Part shown: positions 16,580 through 24,459 of the stretch, one piece after another | Position numbering within the stretch: the stretch's first letter is position 1 | How the letters are laid out: every line of letters starts with the position of its first letter | DNA from: Halorussus halophilus | Lineage (GTDB): Archaea > Halobacteriota > Halobacteria > Halobacteriales > Haladaptataceae | Length of the DNA stretch: 64,000 nucleotides | Reading direction: 5' to 3' | NCBI RefSeq assembly: GCF_008831545.1 | Contig: NZ_CP044523.1 | Location: 1,116,001 to 1,180,000 of the forward strand | The notes under the pieces: model-generated | What the model was told of the DNA's origin: nothing | What the model saw: only the letters and a program-made list of their open reading frames with translations | Databases searched by the model: none | Program-made: the position numbers and the translations under genes

Positions 16580-17863
16580 GTGGATGATTTTCCGACTGTC
16601 GCAGAGACGGAGCAGTGGATGGGGCTGAGAGACCGCACACGGTCGCTGGTCGGAACGCTGTCGTTTCTGGCTCAGTGGCTCTGCTATCGTCTCGTCGAGC
16701 GACTGCAGTTCTGGGAGCGCGACGACTCGTTGTGGGTGTTCGGCGCGCGCGGCGGCGAGGCGTTCGCAGACAACGCGAAGTACCTCTACCTGCACGTGGC
16801 TGCCCAACACGCCGATATACGGCCTGTCTGGCTCTCGAAGAACCGTGAGGTCGTCCGAGAGCTTCAGGAGGAAGGCTACGAGGCGTACTACTGCTACTCG
16901 CCCAGCGGACTCCTCCTCAATTTGCGCGCTGGCGTCGTCTTCCTCACGCAGGGCCACCGAGACCTCACGATGCCCTGCTGTGCGGGCGCACTGACCGTCC
17001 TGCTCTGGCACGGCGTTCCCCTCAAGAAAATCTCTTGGGACGCAGGATTCGCCGAGGAACCAACAGTCGTCCAAAGAGCCCACGCCGACATGGCCGCGGA
17101 GTTCGACGTGCTCACGGTCCCTGGCGGGGCATCGACCCGCGTCTTCGAGTCGGGTCTTCGAATCGACCGCGAGCGAATGGTCGCGACTGGCTATCCGAGA
17201 AACGACGCCCTGTTCGACTCGATTCCGGGCGAAGCGGTCGGCACCGACACCGACTCGTTGGCGAACGTCGAGCGCCTTTCGGCGGACCACCCCGTCCTGT
17301 TCTACCTGCCGACGTTCCGAGAGTGGGACGGCGGGTCGGTCGCCGCACAACTCGACTTCGCGGCGCTCGACGACCTTCTCGAACGCCGCGACGCGTATCT
17401 CGTGCTGAAGATGCATCCCCGTGAGCCGCTTCCCGTAGACGCGGCCGACTTCTCGCGCGTCGTCGTCCTCCCCGAACACACCGACGTCTATCCGTTTCTC
17501 CGGCACGCAGACGCGCTCGTGACCGACTACTCCTCCGTCGCGCTCGACTACCTCCTCCTCGACCGGCCGCTCGTCTTCTATCCGTTCGACCTCGACCGCT
17601 ACCGCGAGAAGCGCGGCCTCTACTTCGACTACGACGAGGTGACGCCGGGACCGGTCGCCCGAAACTTCGAGGACCTTCTCGTGGCGCTCGACGGTGCGTT
17701 GTCCGACCTCGACGCTCCCGGCGAGTTCGCCAGCGAGCGCCGTGCAGTGCGCGAGCGGTTACTGGACGACGATAGTCCCGGACTCGATGACGAGCGTTCA
17801 GCAACTGGCCGGTCGGCCGCCGTCTACGACTTGGTCCAACGCCACCTCTCGAACGCTCGATAG
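16580..17863 (+). CDS. CDP-glycerol glycerophosphotransferase family protein (TagB/TagF-like)
   Basis: A protein of about 427 residues of the CDP-glycerol:poly(glycerophosphate) glycerophosphotransferase family (PF04464). In Gram-positive bacteria this family builds wall teichoic acid from CDP-glycerol or CDP-ribitol. Hallmarks seen: WHGVPLKK (the catalytic His loop), GYPRNDALF, YLPTFRE, LKMHPRE, and the family signature TDYSSVALDYLLLDRP followed by FYPFDLDRYREKRGLYFDYDE and PGPV. The N-terminal ~45 residues are partly hydrophobic, fitting membrane association. The start is uncertain: GTG at 16580 or 16571, or ATG at 16619. It opens a same-strand group with a GDPD, a cytidylyltransferase-HAD fusion and a TIM barrel. 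Confidence 0.88.
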   Translation: MDDFPTVAETEQWMGLRDRTRSLVGTLSFLAQWLCYRLVERLQFWERDDSLWVFGARGGEAFADNAKYLYLHVAAQHADIRPVWLSKNREVVRELQEEGYEAYYCYSPSGLLLNLRAGVVFLTQGHRDLTMPCCAGALTVLLWHGVPLKKISWDAGFAEEPTVVQRAHADMAAEFDVLTVPGGASTRVFESGLRIDRERMVATGYPRNDALFDSIPGEAVGTDTDSLANVERLSADHPVLFYLPTFREWDGGSVAAQLDFAALDDLLERRDAYLVLKMHPREPLPVDAADFSRVVVLPEHTDVYPFLRHADALVTDYSSVALDYLLLDRPLVFYPFDLDRYREKRGLYFDYDEVTPGPVARNFEDLLVALDGALSDLDAPGEFASERRAVRERLLDDDSPGLDDERSATGRSAAVYDLVQRHLSNAR

Positions 17864-17892
17864 ACAACCTATCTCTCCGGTTCGCTCCCCTC

Positions 17893-17901
17893 ACTATTTA
17901 T
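17893..17901 (+). promoter_or_regulatory. possible TATA box upstream of the GDPD gene
   Basis: ACTATTTAT in a short AT-rich pocket 108-116 bases before the GDPD ATG at 18009. If used, the mRNA would have a leader of ~80 nt, long for a haloarchaeon. Confidence 0.35.
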
Positions 17902-18008
17902 TTCCAGAGGGAAACATTGAAGTCGAGGTTATTCTAAGGACGTTCAAAGGGTGGCAACGTCGCTCTTGGTCCCCCATCGGGTCGCCGAGGCGTCGTACTC
18001 ACGAAGAC

Positions 18009-18896
18009 ATGGCTGATACGACAGGAACCACGACAACGGACGTAGCGGGCCGAAACGAACTCTCCATCATCGCTCACCGCGGTTTCGCGGGGGTCTACCC
18101 CGAGAACACGCTCGCGGCCGTCGAGCAAGCGACTACTGGGGCGAGACAAGCAGACCTCCCCGAGATGGTCGAAGTGGACGTGATGGCGAGCGCCGACGGC
18201 GAAATCGTCGTCTTCCACGACACTGACCTCGCTCGCGTGACGAACGCGCCTGCCGACCTCGCCGAGCAGAAAGTCTGGGAGACGCCGTTCGAGACCCTGT
18301 CGGAACTGGAAGTGCTGGGCACTGGCGAGACGGTGCCGACGCTCGAAGCCGTCCTCGACGCGATTCCGCCCGAAGTCGGTCTGAACGTCGAGTTCAAGAA
18401 CCCTGGTTCGGCGGCGGTTCGACCTCGGAAAAATCTTCCACGTGAAGTGCGCGAGACGCAGAAAGAACTGTGGCTCGACTTTGCGGCCGAGGTATCCGAG
18501 ACGCTCGCCGACTACGACCACGAAATCCTCGTCTCGTCGTTCGCCGAGGGCGCGCTGGCGGCGGTCAGAGAGGTCGCCCCCGAAATCCCCCTCGCGGCCG
18601 TCTTCGCCACGTCCATCACCGACGGGATGGAAATCGCCCGCCGGTACGACTGCGAAGCGGTCCACCCGCCGTGGAACATGATTTCGGGGACGCCGCTGTT
18701 CAACAGCGAGTACGGGACGCTCGGTCCCTACGAGGACATCGACCTCGTGGACATCGCCCACAGCGAGGGCCGGGCCGTCAACGCGTGGACCGTCGAGAGT
18801 TGGTATCAGGCGACGCATCTCCGGCAGGCAGGCGTAGACGGACTCATCACGGACTACCCCGGCGTGGTTCGGTTCGGTGACGCCACTGCCGAGTGA
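18009..18896 (+). CDS. glycerophosphodiester phosphodiesterase
   Basis: A 295-residue TIM-barrel enzyme of the GDPD family, which hydrolyses glycerophosphodiesters to glycerol phosphate plus alcohol. Seen: AHRGFAGVYPENT (catalytic His and Arg, residues ~22-34), EVDVMASADGEIVVFHD (metal-binding Glu/Asp and second catalytic His, ~55-73), VEFKNPG (Glu and Lys, ~123-129), and WTVES near 262. An insertion at ~130-150 (RPRKNLPREVRETQ) is unusual. No signal peptide is present, so it acts in the cytoplasm. It lies 145 bp after the TagF-like gene, suggesting turnover or precursor supply for a glycerophosphate polymer or for lipid head groups. Confidence 0.93.
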   Translation: MADTTGTTTTDVAGRNELSIIAHRGFAGVYPENTLAAVEQATTGARQADLPEMVEVDVMASADGEIVVFHDTDLARVTNAPADLAEQKVWETPFETLSELEVLGTGETVPTLEAVLDAIPPEVGLNVEFKNPGSAAVRPRKNLPREVRETQKELWLDFAAEVSETLADYDHEILVSSFAEGALAAVREVAPEIPLAAVFATSITDGMEIARRYDCEAVHPPWNMISGTPLFNSEYGTLGPYEDIDLVDIAHSEGRAVNAWTVESWYQATHLRQAGVDGLITDYPGVVRFGDATAE

Positions 18897-18914
18897 GTCG
18901 GGGTCGCCGATTCC

Positions 18915-18926
18915 TATCTAAATAAA
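18915..18926 (+). promoter_or_regulatory. possible TATA box upstream of the cytidylyltransferase-HAD gene
   Basis: TATCTAAATAAA, about 105-116 bases before the ATG at 19031. It predicts a long leader of ~80 nt, like the arrangement at the GDPD gene. Confidence 0.4.
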
Positions 18927-19030
18927 ACAGTTCGTTTCCGACTTTTCGCCGTTCAATCTACGCATCAGACGAATACAGAGTGGCCGGTATCGTTAACCGT
19001 GACTACGTCGCGGTATGGTGCGGTGATACA

Positions 19031-20632
19031 ATGAGGGGGATAATTTTAGCGGCTGGTATCGGGTCTCGACTGCGGCCGGTGACACTCTCCAAACCGAAAT
19101 GCTGTGTCACTGTCGGCGACGCACCGATTCTGACTCGGCAACTCCGAGCGTACGCCGACGCAGGCGTCACGGACGTGACCGTCGTCGCCGGGTATCTGGC
19201 CGACGACGTGCGAACGCTCTGCGAAGAAGTTGCCCGAAAACGTCCTGAACTCGACGTATCTATCGAAGAAAGCGAGGTGTACGCTAACACCGACAACATG
19301 TACTCGCTCTACCTCGCTCGCGAGGCCGTCGCGGGCGAACCGTTCGTCCTCAGTAACGGCGACGCCGTCTTCGACTCGGAACTGCTCGCGGACCTCGTGG
19401 ACGCCGACGCGAAGAGCGCCGTGGCGGCCGACCCGGCCACCTACTCCGACGAAGCGATGAAAGTCACCGTGGACGACGCCGGACGCGTCTCACACATCGC
19501 CAAGGACGTTCCCGAGAACGTCGCGCACGCCATCTCGAACGACGTGTACCGTTTCTCTGCGGACTTCTCTGCGAGCCTCTTCGAGGAGATTACGCGAACC
19601 GTCGAACAGGAGGGCGACTACTGTGGGTGGACAGAGGCCGCTATCGACCGAATCGTCCGGAACCAACCTCACGACCTCGAACCGGTGGACGTGAGCGACC
19701 ACCGCTGGGTGGAAATCGACGACTTCGCGGACCTCGAACGGGCAGACCTCCGCTTCTCGCAACTCTCGGATATCACCGAGAAAGAGGCCGTCTTCTTCGA
19801 CCTCGACGGCACCGTGTATCTGGACGACGAACTCGTAGACGACGCAAAGACTGTTATCGACCACCTTCGTGCCGCGGGCGTCGATGTGTACTTCCTGACG
19901 AACAACTCCTCGCGCTGGAAAGACGACTATACAGCGAGACTCGCGAATTTGGGTATCGCTGCAGACACCGAACAAGTACTGCTCTCGACGGACGGCGTCA
20001 TCGATTATCTAGAGCACGTGGACGACGAGGTGTACGTCCTCGGCACTGAGCGAATGCGTGCGGCCCTCGCCGACAACGGTGTCGAACTCGGCGATGAAGA
20101 CCCGGCCGCCGTCGTCGTCGGCTTCGACACGGAACTCACCTACGAGAAAGCCCGGACTGCCACGTTGGCGATTCGGAACGGCGCGACCTTCCTACTGGCG
20201 CATCCCGACGCGGTCTGTCCCACTGCGGAGGGCTTCGTCCCGGACTGTGGCTCCATTGGCGCGATGATAGAGCGCGCTACCGACCAACAGCCAGCGCGCG
20301 TCTTCGGGAAGCCCAACCCCGAGATGCTAACGCACGTCCTCGAATCTGAGGGCTACGACCCCGAGGACGTGCTAGTCGTCGGCGACAGGTTAGAGACGGA
20401 CGTACAACTCGCCGAGAACGTTGGCTGTGACTCCGTCTGTGTCCTCTCGGGCGATTCGACCCGACTGGAAGTCGAGCAGAGCGACCTCCACCCGTCGCTG
20501 GTCGCCCCTGACGTGAGCGTACTGACTCGACTCTTACCGGACACCGACGCCAAGGAGGCAGGAATCGACCGGGACACGGTAGACCCGGACGCCGTGGAGG
20601 CGGTTCCGGCAGGCGACCGGAGTGAAGAGTAG
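19031..20632 (+). CDS. LicC-like nucleotidyltransferase fused to NagD-type HAD phosphatase
   Basis: A 533-residue two-domain enzyme. Residues 1-240 are a nucleotidyltransferase of the phosphocholine/polyol-phosphate cytidylyltransferase type: LAAGIGSRLRP (6-16), KPK (21-23), NTDNMYSLYLA (86-96), SNGDAVFD (108-115, metal site) and GWTEAAID. Residues 250-505 are a HAD hydrolase of the NagD/p-nitrophenylphosphatase class: nucleophile D257 and acid D259 in FFDLDGTVY, TNNSS (290-294), K427 in GKPNPEML and GDRLETD (451-457). All catalytic residues of both parts are kept. Probable role: making a CDP-activated polyol or alcohol for the TagF-like transferase, with phosphatase removal of a precursor phosphate. 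The stop shares one base with the next GTG start. Confidence 0.88.
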   Translation: MRGIILAAGIGSRLRPVTLSKPKCCVTVGDAPILTRQLRAYADAGVTDVTVVAGYLADDVRTLCEEVARKRPELDVSIEESEVYANTDNMYSLYLAREAVAGEPFVLSNGDAVFDSELLADLVDADAKSAVAADPATYSDEAMKVTVDDAGRVSHIAKDVPENVAHAISNDVYRFSADFSASLFEEITRTVEQEGDYCGWTEAAIDRIVRNQPHDLEPVDVSDHRWVEIDDFADLERADLRFSQLSDITEKEAVFFDLDGTVYLDDELVDDAKTVIDHLRAAGVDVYFLTNNSSRWKDDYTARLANLGIAADTEQVLLSTDGVIDYLEHVDDEVYVLGTERMRAALADNGVELGDEDPAAVVVGFDTELTYEKARTATLAIRNGATFLLAHPDAVCPTAEGFVPDCGSIGAMIERATDQQPARVFGKPNPEMLTHVLESEGYDPEDVLVVGDRLETDVQLAENVGCDSVCVLSGDSTRLEVEQSDLHPSLVAPDVSVLTRLLPDTDAKEAGIDRDTVDPDAVEAVPAGDRSEE

Positions 20633-21417
20633 TGCCCGACGTCCGGACGGGCTACGTCACACAGACCCACACCGGCGACGTGTCGTGGCGCGAGGCAGTA
20701 GACGAGGGTGCCCGTATCGGCTTCGACTTCGTGGAACTCTACATGGACGGCGCGACAGAGCGCGCGAAACTCGACGCCGAAGCGGTCGAATCGCGGGTCT
20801 CCGGCGCGAATATCGACCTGCTCGTCCACCTGCCGTTCGCGGACCTCGAAATCGGGTCGCCTCGGGAACTGGTTCGAGAGGGGTCGCTGGACGAACTGCG
20901 CGCCTGCATCGAGACGGCGGCGGAGATGGGCGCAGAGAAGGCAGTCCTCCACGCTAGTTCGCACGCCACGCCGCCGGAGTGGCACGTCGAAGATATCGCG
21001 CCACTCCTGCTGAAGTCGGTGCGCCAGTTGGACGCGTTCGCGGAAGAACGTGGCGTCGAAATCTGCGTCGAGAACCTCCCGGGCGTGCTGTTCACGATTC
21101 ACGACATGGAGCGAGTGTTCGCGGAGACGTCGGCCTCGATGACCCTCGACACAGGTCACGCGCGAGTCGATGGCGTGGACGCCGAAGGCATCGCGGAGTT
21201 CCTCGACAGCCACGGCGAGCGAGTGAGCCACGTCCACGTCAACGATTCGCGGCAGGCGGCGGACGAACACGTACCGACTGGGTCTGGCAATCTGGACTTC
21301 GAGACCGCGCTCGCGCCGCTTCGGGAGGGGTGGAAAGGGACCGTCTCGATAGAGGTCTACACTTTCGACTTCGACTACGTGGCACTGAGCAAGGAGAAAC
21401 TGGATACGTATCTGTAG
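20632..21417 (+). CDS. sugar phosphate isomerase/epimerase-like TIM barrel
   Basis: A 261-residue protein of the xylose isomerase-like TIM barrel superfamily (AP endonuclease 2 fold). Metal-binding strands are visible: FVELYMDG, VHLPF, VLHASSH, EICVENLP (Glu), LDTGHA (Asp-His), HVHVNDS and a final VSIEVY (Glu). Such proteins isomerise or epimerise keto sugars and inosose derivatives. It starts at GTG 20632, overlapping the last base of the previous gene, so it is cotranslated with the cytidylyltransferase-HAD enzyme and probably supplies or modifies its polyol or sugar substrate. Confidence 0.87.
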   Translation: MPDVRTGYVTQTHTGDVSWREAVDEGARIGFDFVELYMDGATERAKLDAEAVESRVSGANIDLLVHLPFADLEIGSPRELVREGSLDELRACIETAAEMGAEKAVLHASSHATPPEWHVEDIAPLLLKSVRQLDAFAEERGVEICVENLPGVLFTIHDMERVFAETSASMTLDTGHARVDGVDAEGIAEFLDSHGERVSHVHVNDSRQAADEHVPTGSGNLDFETALAPLREGWKGTVSIEVYTFDFDYVALSKEKLDTYL

Positions 21418-21460
21418 GATTTGGCGTTCGAGTAACGAGAATTCTATTTCGGAGTCTCGT

Positions 21461-21673
21461 CCTTTGCTTCGGCGCGCGCTGGTGCGACCCCCGTGGTCGC
21501 GCCAACTTCGTGCGAGGTCTTTCTGAACGCAGTGAAGAAAGGCCCGGCAGACGGGGCTTGTCTGCCGGTGGATGACTGAGCGAAGCACCGCAGGTGCGAG
21601 TGAAGGAATCGGCTGGGGAGGTGTGTGGCTGTCGCGGTGCGGTCTCCATCGGTATCGGGAGTAGCTAGCTTCG
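21461..21673 (-). repeat. copy B of the dispersed hairpin repeat
   Basis: Read on the minus strand it begins GAAGCTAGCTACTCCCGA, keeps the core AGCCACACACCTCCCCAGCC, then has hairpin 1 (CGGCAGAC ... GTCTGCCG) after ATCCAC. Hairpin 2 (GCGACC ... GGTCGC) lies just before the end box GCGCGCGCC. Length ~213 bp. It matches copies C and D in order and spacing, while the hairpin arms differ in sequence. Confidence 0.75.
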
Positions 21674-21723
21674 ACTCTGCTGTCCGCTCTACGGTGAATT
21701 CGGTATAGCGGATATTGCCGCGT

Positions 21724-21986
21724 AGAAAGCCCCCGTCCGCTCGCGGTCGCTCAGCGACATATCTGCAAACCGCCGACGGACAAACCGCGTCCGTCGAGGT
21801 CTCCGAAAATCGGAGATTTTCGGGATCAGGCGGGAGCGTTGCTCCCGCCGACCTCGCGGAACGTCGTTCCGCTCAGTCACGAAAGAGCGTCGCTCTTTCG
21901 AACGATCACACTCGCTTCGCTCGCGTGACCGCGCAGATAGAGGTCGCTGAGACGACCACGGCGAGCGCGAGCGTCCGGCCCCTTTC
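21724..21986. repeat. MITE-like element: terminal inverted repeats enclosing five hairpins
   Basis: The ends are imperfect inverted repeats of ~43 and ~54 bases that share GAAAG, CGCTCGCG, TCAGCGAC and ATCTGC in order. Between them lie consecutive perfect or near-perfect palindromes: CCGAAAATC/GATTTTCGG, GGCGGGAGC/GCTCCCGCC, CGGAAC/GTTCCG, CGAAAGAGC/GCTCTTTCG and TCACxCTCGC/GCGxGTGA. There is no coding capacity and no clear target-site duplication. It may be a miniature element or a structured RNA/DNA region. Confidence 0.6.
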
Positions 21987-22072
21987 AGTCCCGCCCGTTC
22001 GGTTCGTCAGCCCGCTGTTTCCGGTGGTTGTTCAGTCTGCCACGGCGTCTCTCCACATCCCTCTCGCGCCCC

Positions 22073-22081
22073 GAAATATAT
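22073..22081 (+). promoter_or_regulatory. TATA box for the SDR gene
   Basis: GAAATATAT, 26-34 bases before the ATG at 22107, giving a leaderless or nearly leaderless transcript. Confidence 0.6.
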
Positions 22082-22106
22082 CCCCCATGCCGTCGTCTTC
22101 TTTGCT

Positions 22107-22832
22107 ATGAGCGCAACCTTCGAGTACGCAGACCAGACCGTCCTCGTCACGGGTGCCAGCGGCGCACTCGGGAGCGCCGTCTGCCAGACGTTCGCCGATA
22201 CCGGTGCGACAGTTGCCGCGACGGACGTGGTCGAACCGGACGACGACTCTGCCGCTCTCGACCCCGCTGCATCGGAGCGAATCCACTTCTATCAGGGCGA
22301 CTTCACTGACGAGTCCGAAGTCGAGCGGGTCGTCTCCGAAGTGGCCGACGACCACGGCGGTATCGACGCGCTCGTCAACGTCGCCGGAACGTGGAAGGGA
22401 GGGTCGCCAATCGAAGACACCGACGTGGACACCTTCGACCTCCTGCTGGACGTGAATCTCAAGACGATGTTTCTGGCGAGCAAGCACGCGCTGCCGCACC
22501 TGAAAGAGCGGGACGGGCAGCAGGGCGCAATCGTCAGCGTTAGCGCCCGCGCCTCGCTGGAGGGCGGCGAAGGCGACGGTCCCTACCGAGCCTCCAAGGC
22601 AGGCGTCCGCCTACTCACCGAGACCATCGCCGAGGAAAACGAGGGCGTCGTCCGGGCGAACGCGGTCATGCCGAGCGTCATCGACACGCCCGCGAACCGT
22701 GAGATGATGCCCGACGCAGACCACGAGACCTGGGTCGCCCCGGAAGACATCGCCGAAGTCATGCTCTTTCTCTGCTCGGAGTCCGCGTCGGTCACCAGTG
22801 GCGCGGCAGTTCCGGTGTACGGCGAGGCGTGA
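22107..22832 (+). CDS. SDR family NAD(P)-dependent oxidoreductase
   Basis: A 241-residue classical short-chain dehydrogenase. The cofactor motif TGASGALG is at residues 15-22, the structural NVAG near 91-94, catalytic S146 in VSVSARAS, and Y160/K164 in PYRASKAG. An acidic residue D40 after the second beta strand suggests NAD preference. The C-terminus has the usual SASVTSGAAVPVYGEA. Length is normal. The substrate cannot be deduced; the flanking genes (repeats upstream, NSS transporter downstream with a 143-bp gap) do not help. Confidence 0.92.
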   Translation: MSATFEYADQTVLVTGASGALGSAVCQTFADTGATVAATDVVEPDDDSAALDPAASERIHFYQGDFTDESEVERVVSEVADDHGGIDALVNVAGTWKGGSPIEDTDVDTFDLLLDVNLKTMFLASKHALPHLKERDGQQGAIVSVSARASLEGGEGDGPYRASKAGVRLLTETIAEENEGVVRANAVMPSVIDTPANREMMPDADHETWVAPEDIAEVMLFLCSESASVTSGAAVPVYGEA

Positions 22833-22975
22833 ACGGCATCTTCTTCGACGCGCATGAACGACTGTCCAGTTTCTTCGCTTTCCCGACCTGTTAGCGAAAA
22901 CACTTCAAGAAAAAACAACCAGACGGCGACGAATCGTTTCGTTTATGGCTGGCGATTTGGAAGCCAAAGTCACAC

Positions 22976-24313
22976 ATGGCTCAACGAGAGACCTGGACGA
23001 GTAGAATCGGATTTATCTTCGCCGCTGTCGGGAGCGCGGTGGGACTCGGGAATATCTGGTCGTTCCCGTTCCAGACCGCCGCGAACGGCGGGGCGGCGTT
23101 CCTCGTCGTCTACCTACTGGCCGTCTTCCTCATCGGCTTCCCGACGATGATGATCGAGTTCGTCATCGGACGGCGCGGCGAACAGAATCCCGTCGCCGCA
23201 TTCGAAAAAATCGGCTACGGCAACTGGTCGTTCACCGGCGGACTCGGCGTCTTCTCCTCGCTGGTGACGCTGTCGTTCTACAGCGTCGTCGGCGGGTGGG
23301 TCCTCAGCTACATCGTCGGTAGTGCCACCGGCGCGTACTTCGGTGACCCCGGCACGTACTTCGGGTCCGTCGCGTCCGGCCCGACTGCAATCGCCGCCCA
23401 CGCCGTCTTCATGGCGATTACCATCGGCATCGTCGCCTCGGGCGTCACCGACGGTATCGAGCGCGCGACGAAGGTCATGATTCCCGCCATCCTCGTTCTA
23501 CTGGTCGGCATGGCCGCGTGGGCGACCACGCTCTCCGGTGCGTCTGCGGGGTACGAGTACTACCTTTCGCCGGACTTCGGTGTCATCGCCGACAACTTCG
23601 CGTCGATCGTCCCGCCCGCGATGGGACAGGCGTTCTTCACGCTCTCGCTCGGGTTCAGCGTCATGATCGCCTACTCGTCGTACCTCGGCCGTGACGACAG
23701 CCTCCCGGCCGACGGCGGTGCAATCGTCGTGGTCAACACCCTCGTCGCACTCCTCGCAGGGTTCGTCATCTTCCCCATCTTCTTCGCCACTGGCGGCGCT
23801 GAAGGTGCAGGAAGTGGCGGTGCAGGGACCGCGTTCGTCGCGCTCGCCGGAGCGTTCGGTAGTCTTCCGGCAGGTCAAATCATCGGGTTCGTCTTCTTCG
23901 CCGTCCTGTTGTTCGCAGCACTGTCCAGTTCGATTAGCCTGCTGGAAGTGCCGGTGTCCTACGTCACCGAGAGCTACGGTTACAGTCGAGGGACGACGGC
24001 GGTGGTGATGGGTCTCGCCATCGCGCTCCTCGGCGTGCCCGCGACGTTCGGCACGTCGTGGCTCGGTTTCTACAACGACCTCGTGTTCAACATCTTCCTC
24101 CCCATCGCGGTCCTGCTGTTCGCCGTCTTCGCTGGCTGGGTTGCCAACAGGGAGGCCGTGGACGAACTCGGTCGCGGTAGTTCCGTCGGCGAGTCGTTCA
24201 CGACGGCGTGGCTCTGGTGGATTCGAATCGTGGTTCCCATCGCCGTCATCGTGACGCTCTACCTCGGCGTCGAGTCGCTGTACACTGGTCTCACATCTGG
24301 GGCGTACTTCTAA
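22976..24313 (+). CDS. NSS family sodium-dependent transporter (paralogue 1)
   Basis: A 445-residue neurotransmitter:sodium symporter (SNF) family protein, carrying amino acids or related solutes with Na+ across the cell membrane. The unwound TM1 motif GSAVGLGNIWSFPF (residues ~19-32) and NGGAAFLVVY, the PTMMIEFVIGRR loop after TM2, and TM8-like LSSSISLLEVPVSY are present. About 11 TM helices are visible, as in prokaryotic members. A TATA-like element GTTTATGG lies ~30 bases upstream of the ATG. A paralogue follows 146 bp downstream in the same direction. Confidence 0.94.
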   Translation: MAQRETWTSRIGFIFAAVGSAVGLGNIWSFPFQTAANGGAAFLVVYLLAVFLIGFPTMMIEFVIGRRGEQNPVAAFEKIGYGNWSFTGGLGVFSSLVTLSFYSVVGGWVLSYIVGSATGAYFGDPGTYFGSVASGPTAIAAHAVFMAITIGIVASGVTDGIERATKVMIPAILVLLVGMAAWATTLSGASAGYEYYLSPDFGVIADNFASIVPPAMGQAFFTLSLGFSVMIAYSSYLGRDDSLPADGGAIVVVNTLVALLAGFVIFPIFFATGGAEGAGSGGAGTAFVALAGAFGSLPAGQIIGFVFFAVLLFAALSSSISLLEVPVSYVTESYGYSRGTTAVVMGLAIALLGVPATFGTSWLGFYNDLVFNIFLPIAVLLFAVFAGWVANREAVDELGRGSSVGESFTTAWLWWIRIVVPIAVIVTLYLGVESLYTGLTSGAYF

Positions 24314-24459
24314 CGCTCACGAATCGTAACCACTCGTTTTCTTTCGGAATGCACGCAGACTGAAGGGACCTGCGTAGTCGCGTGAAGACCGTGATTTTTC
24401 TCTCCTGACGGTTTTCAATCTCGAAACACTCTTCCGACTCGATTGGCCATTGTGTATCA

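Larger units (their letters stand above)
21418..22106. other. 689-bp gene-free region with two repeat elements
   Basis: No credible gene. It contains copy B of the dispersed hairpin repeat (21461-21673, minus orientation), a 263-bp MITE-like block of consecutive hairpins (21724-21986), and the promoter of the SDR gene (TATA GAAATATAT at 22073-22081). The short open frames here read through palindromes. Confidence 0.7.

Noticed and set aside
18009-18896. Reading the GDPD as a secreted enzyme
   Set aside because: The N-terminus is hydrophilic (MADTTGTTTTDVAGRNELS) with no signal peptide or Tat motif.
21715-22110. A 131-codon open frame in the intergenic region before the SDR gene
   Set aside because: It runs through the hairpin block; palindromes translate into repetitive Ser/Arg/Ala peptides without family features.
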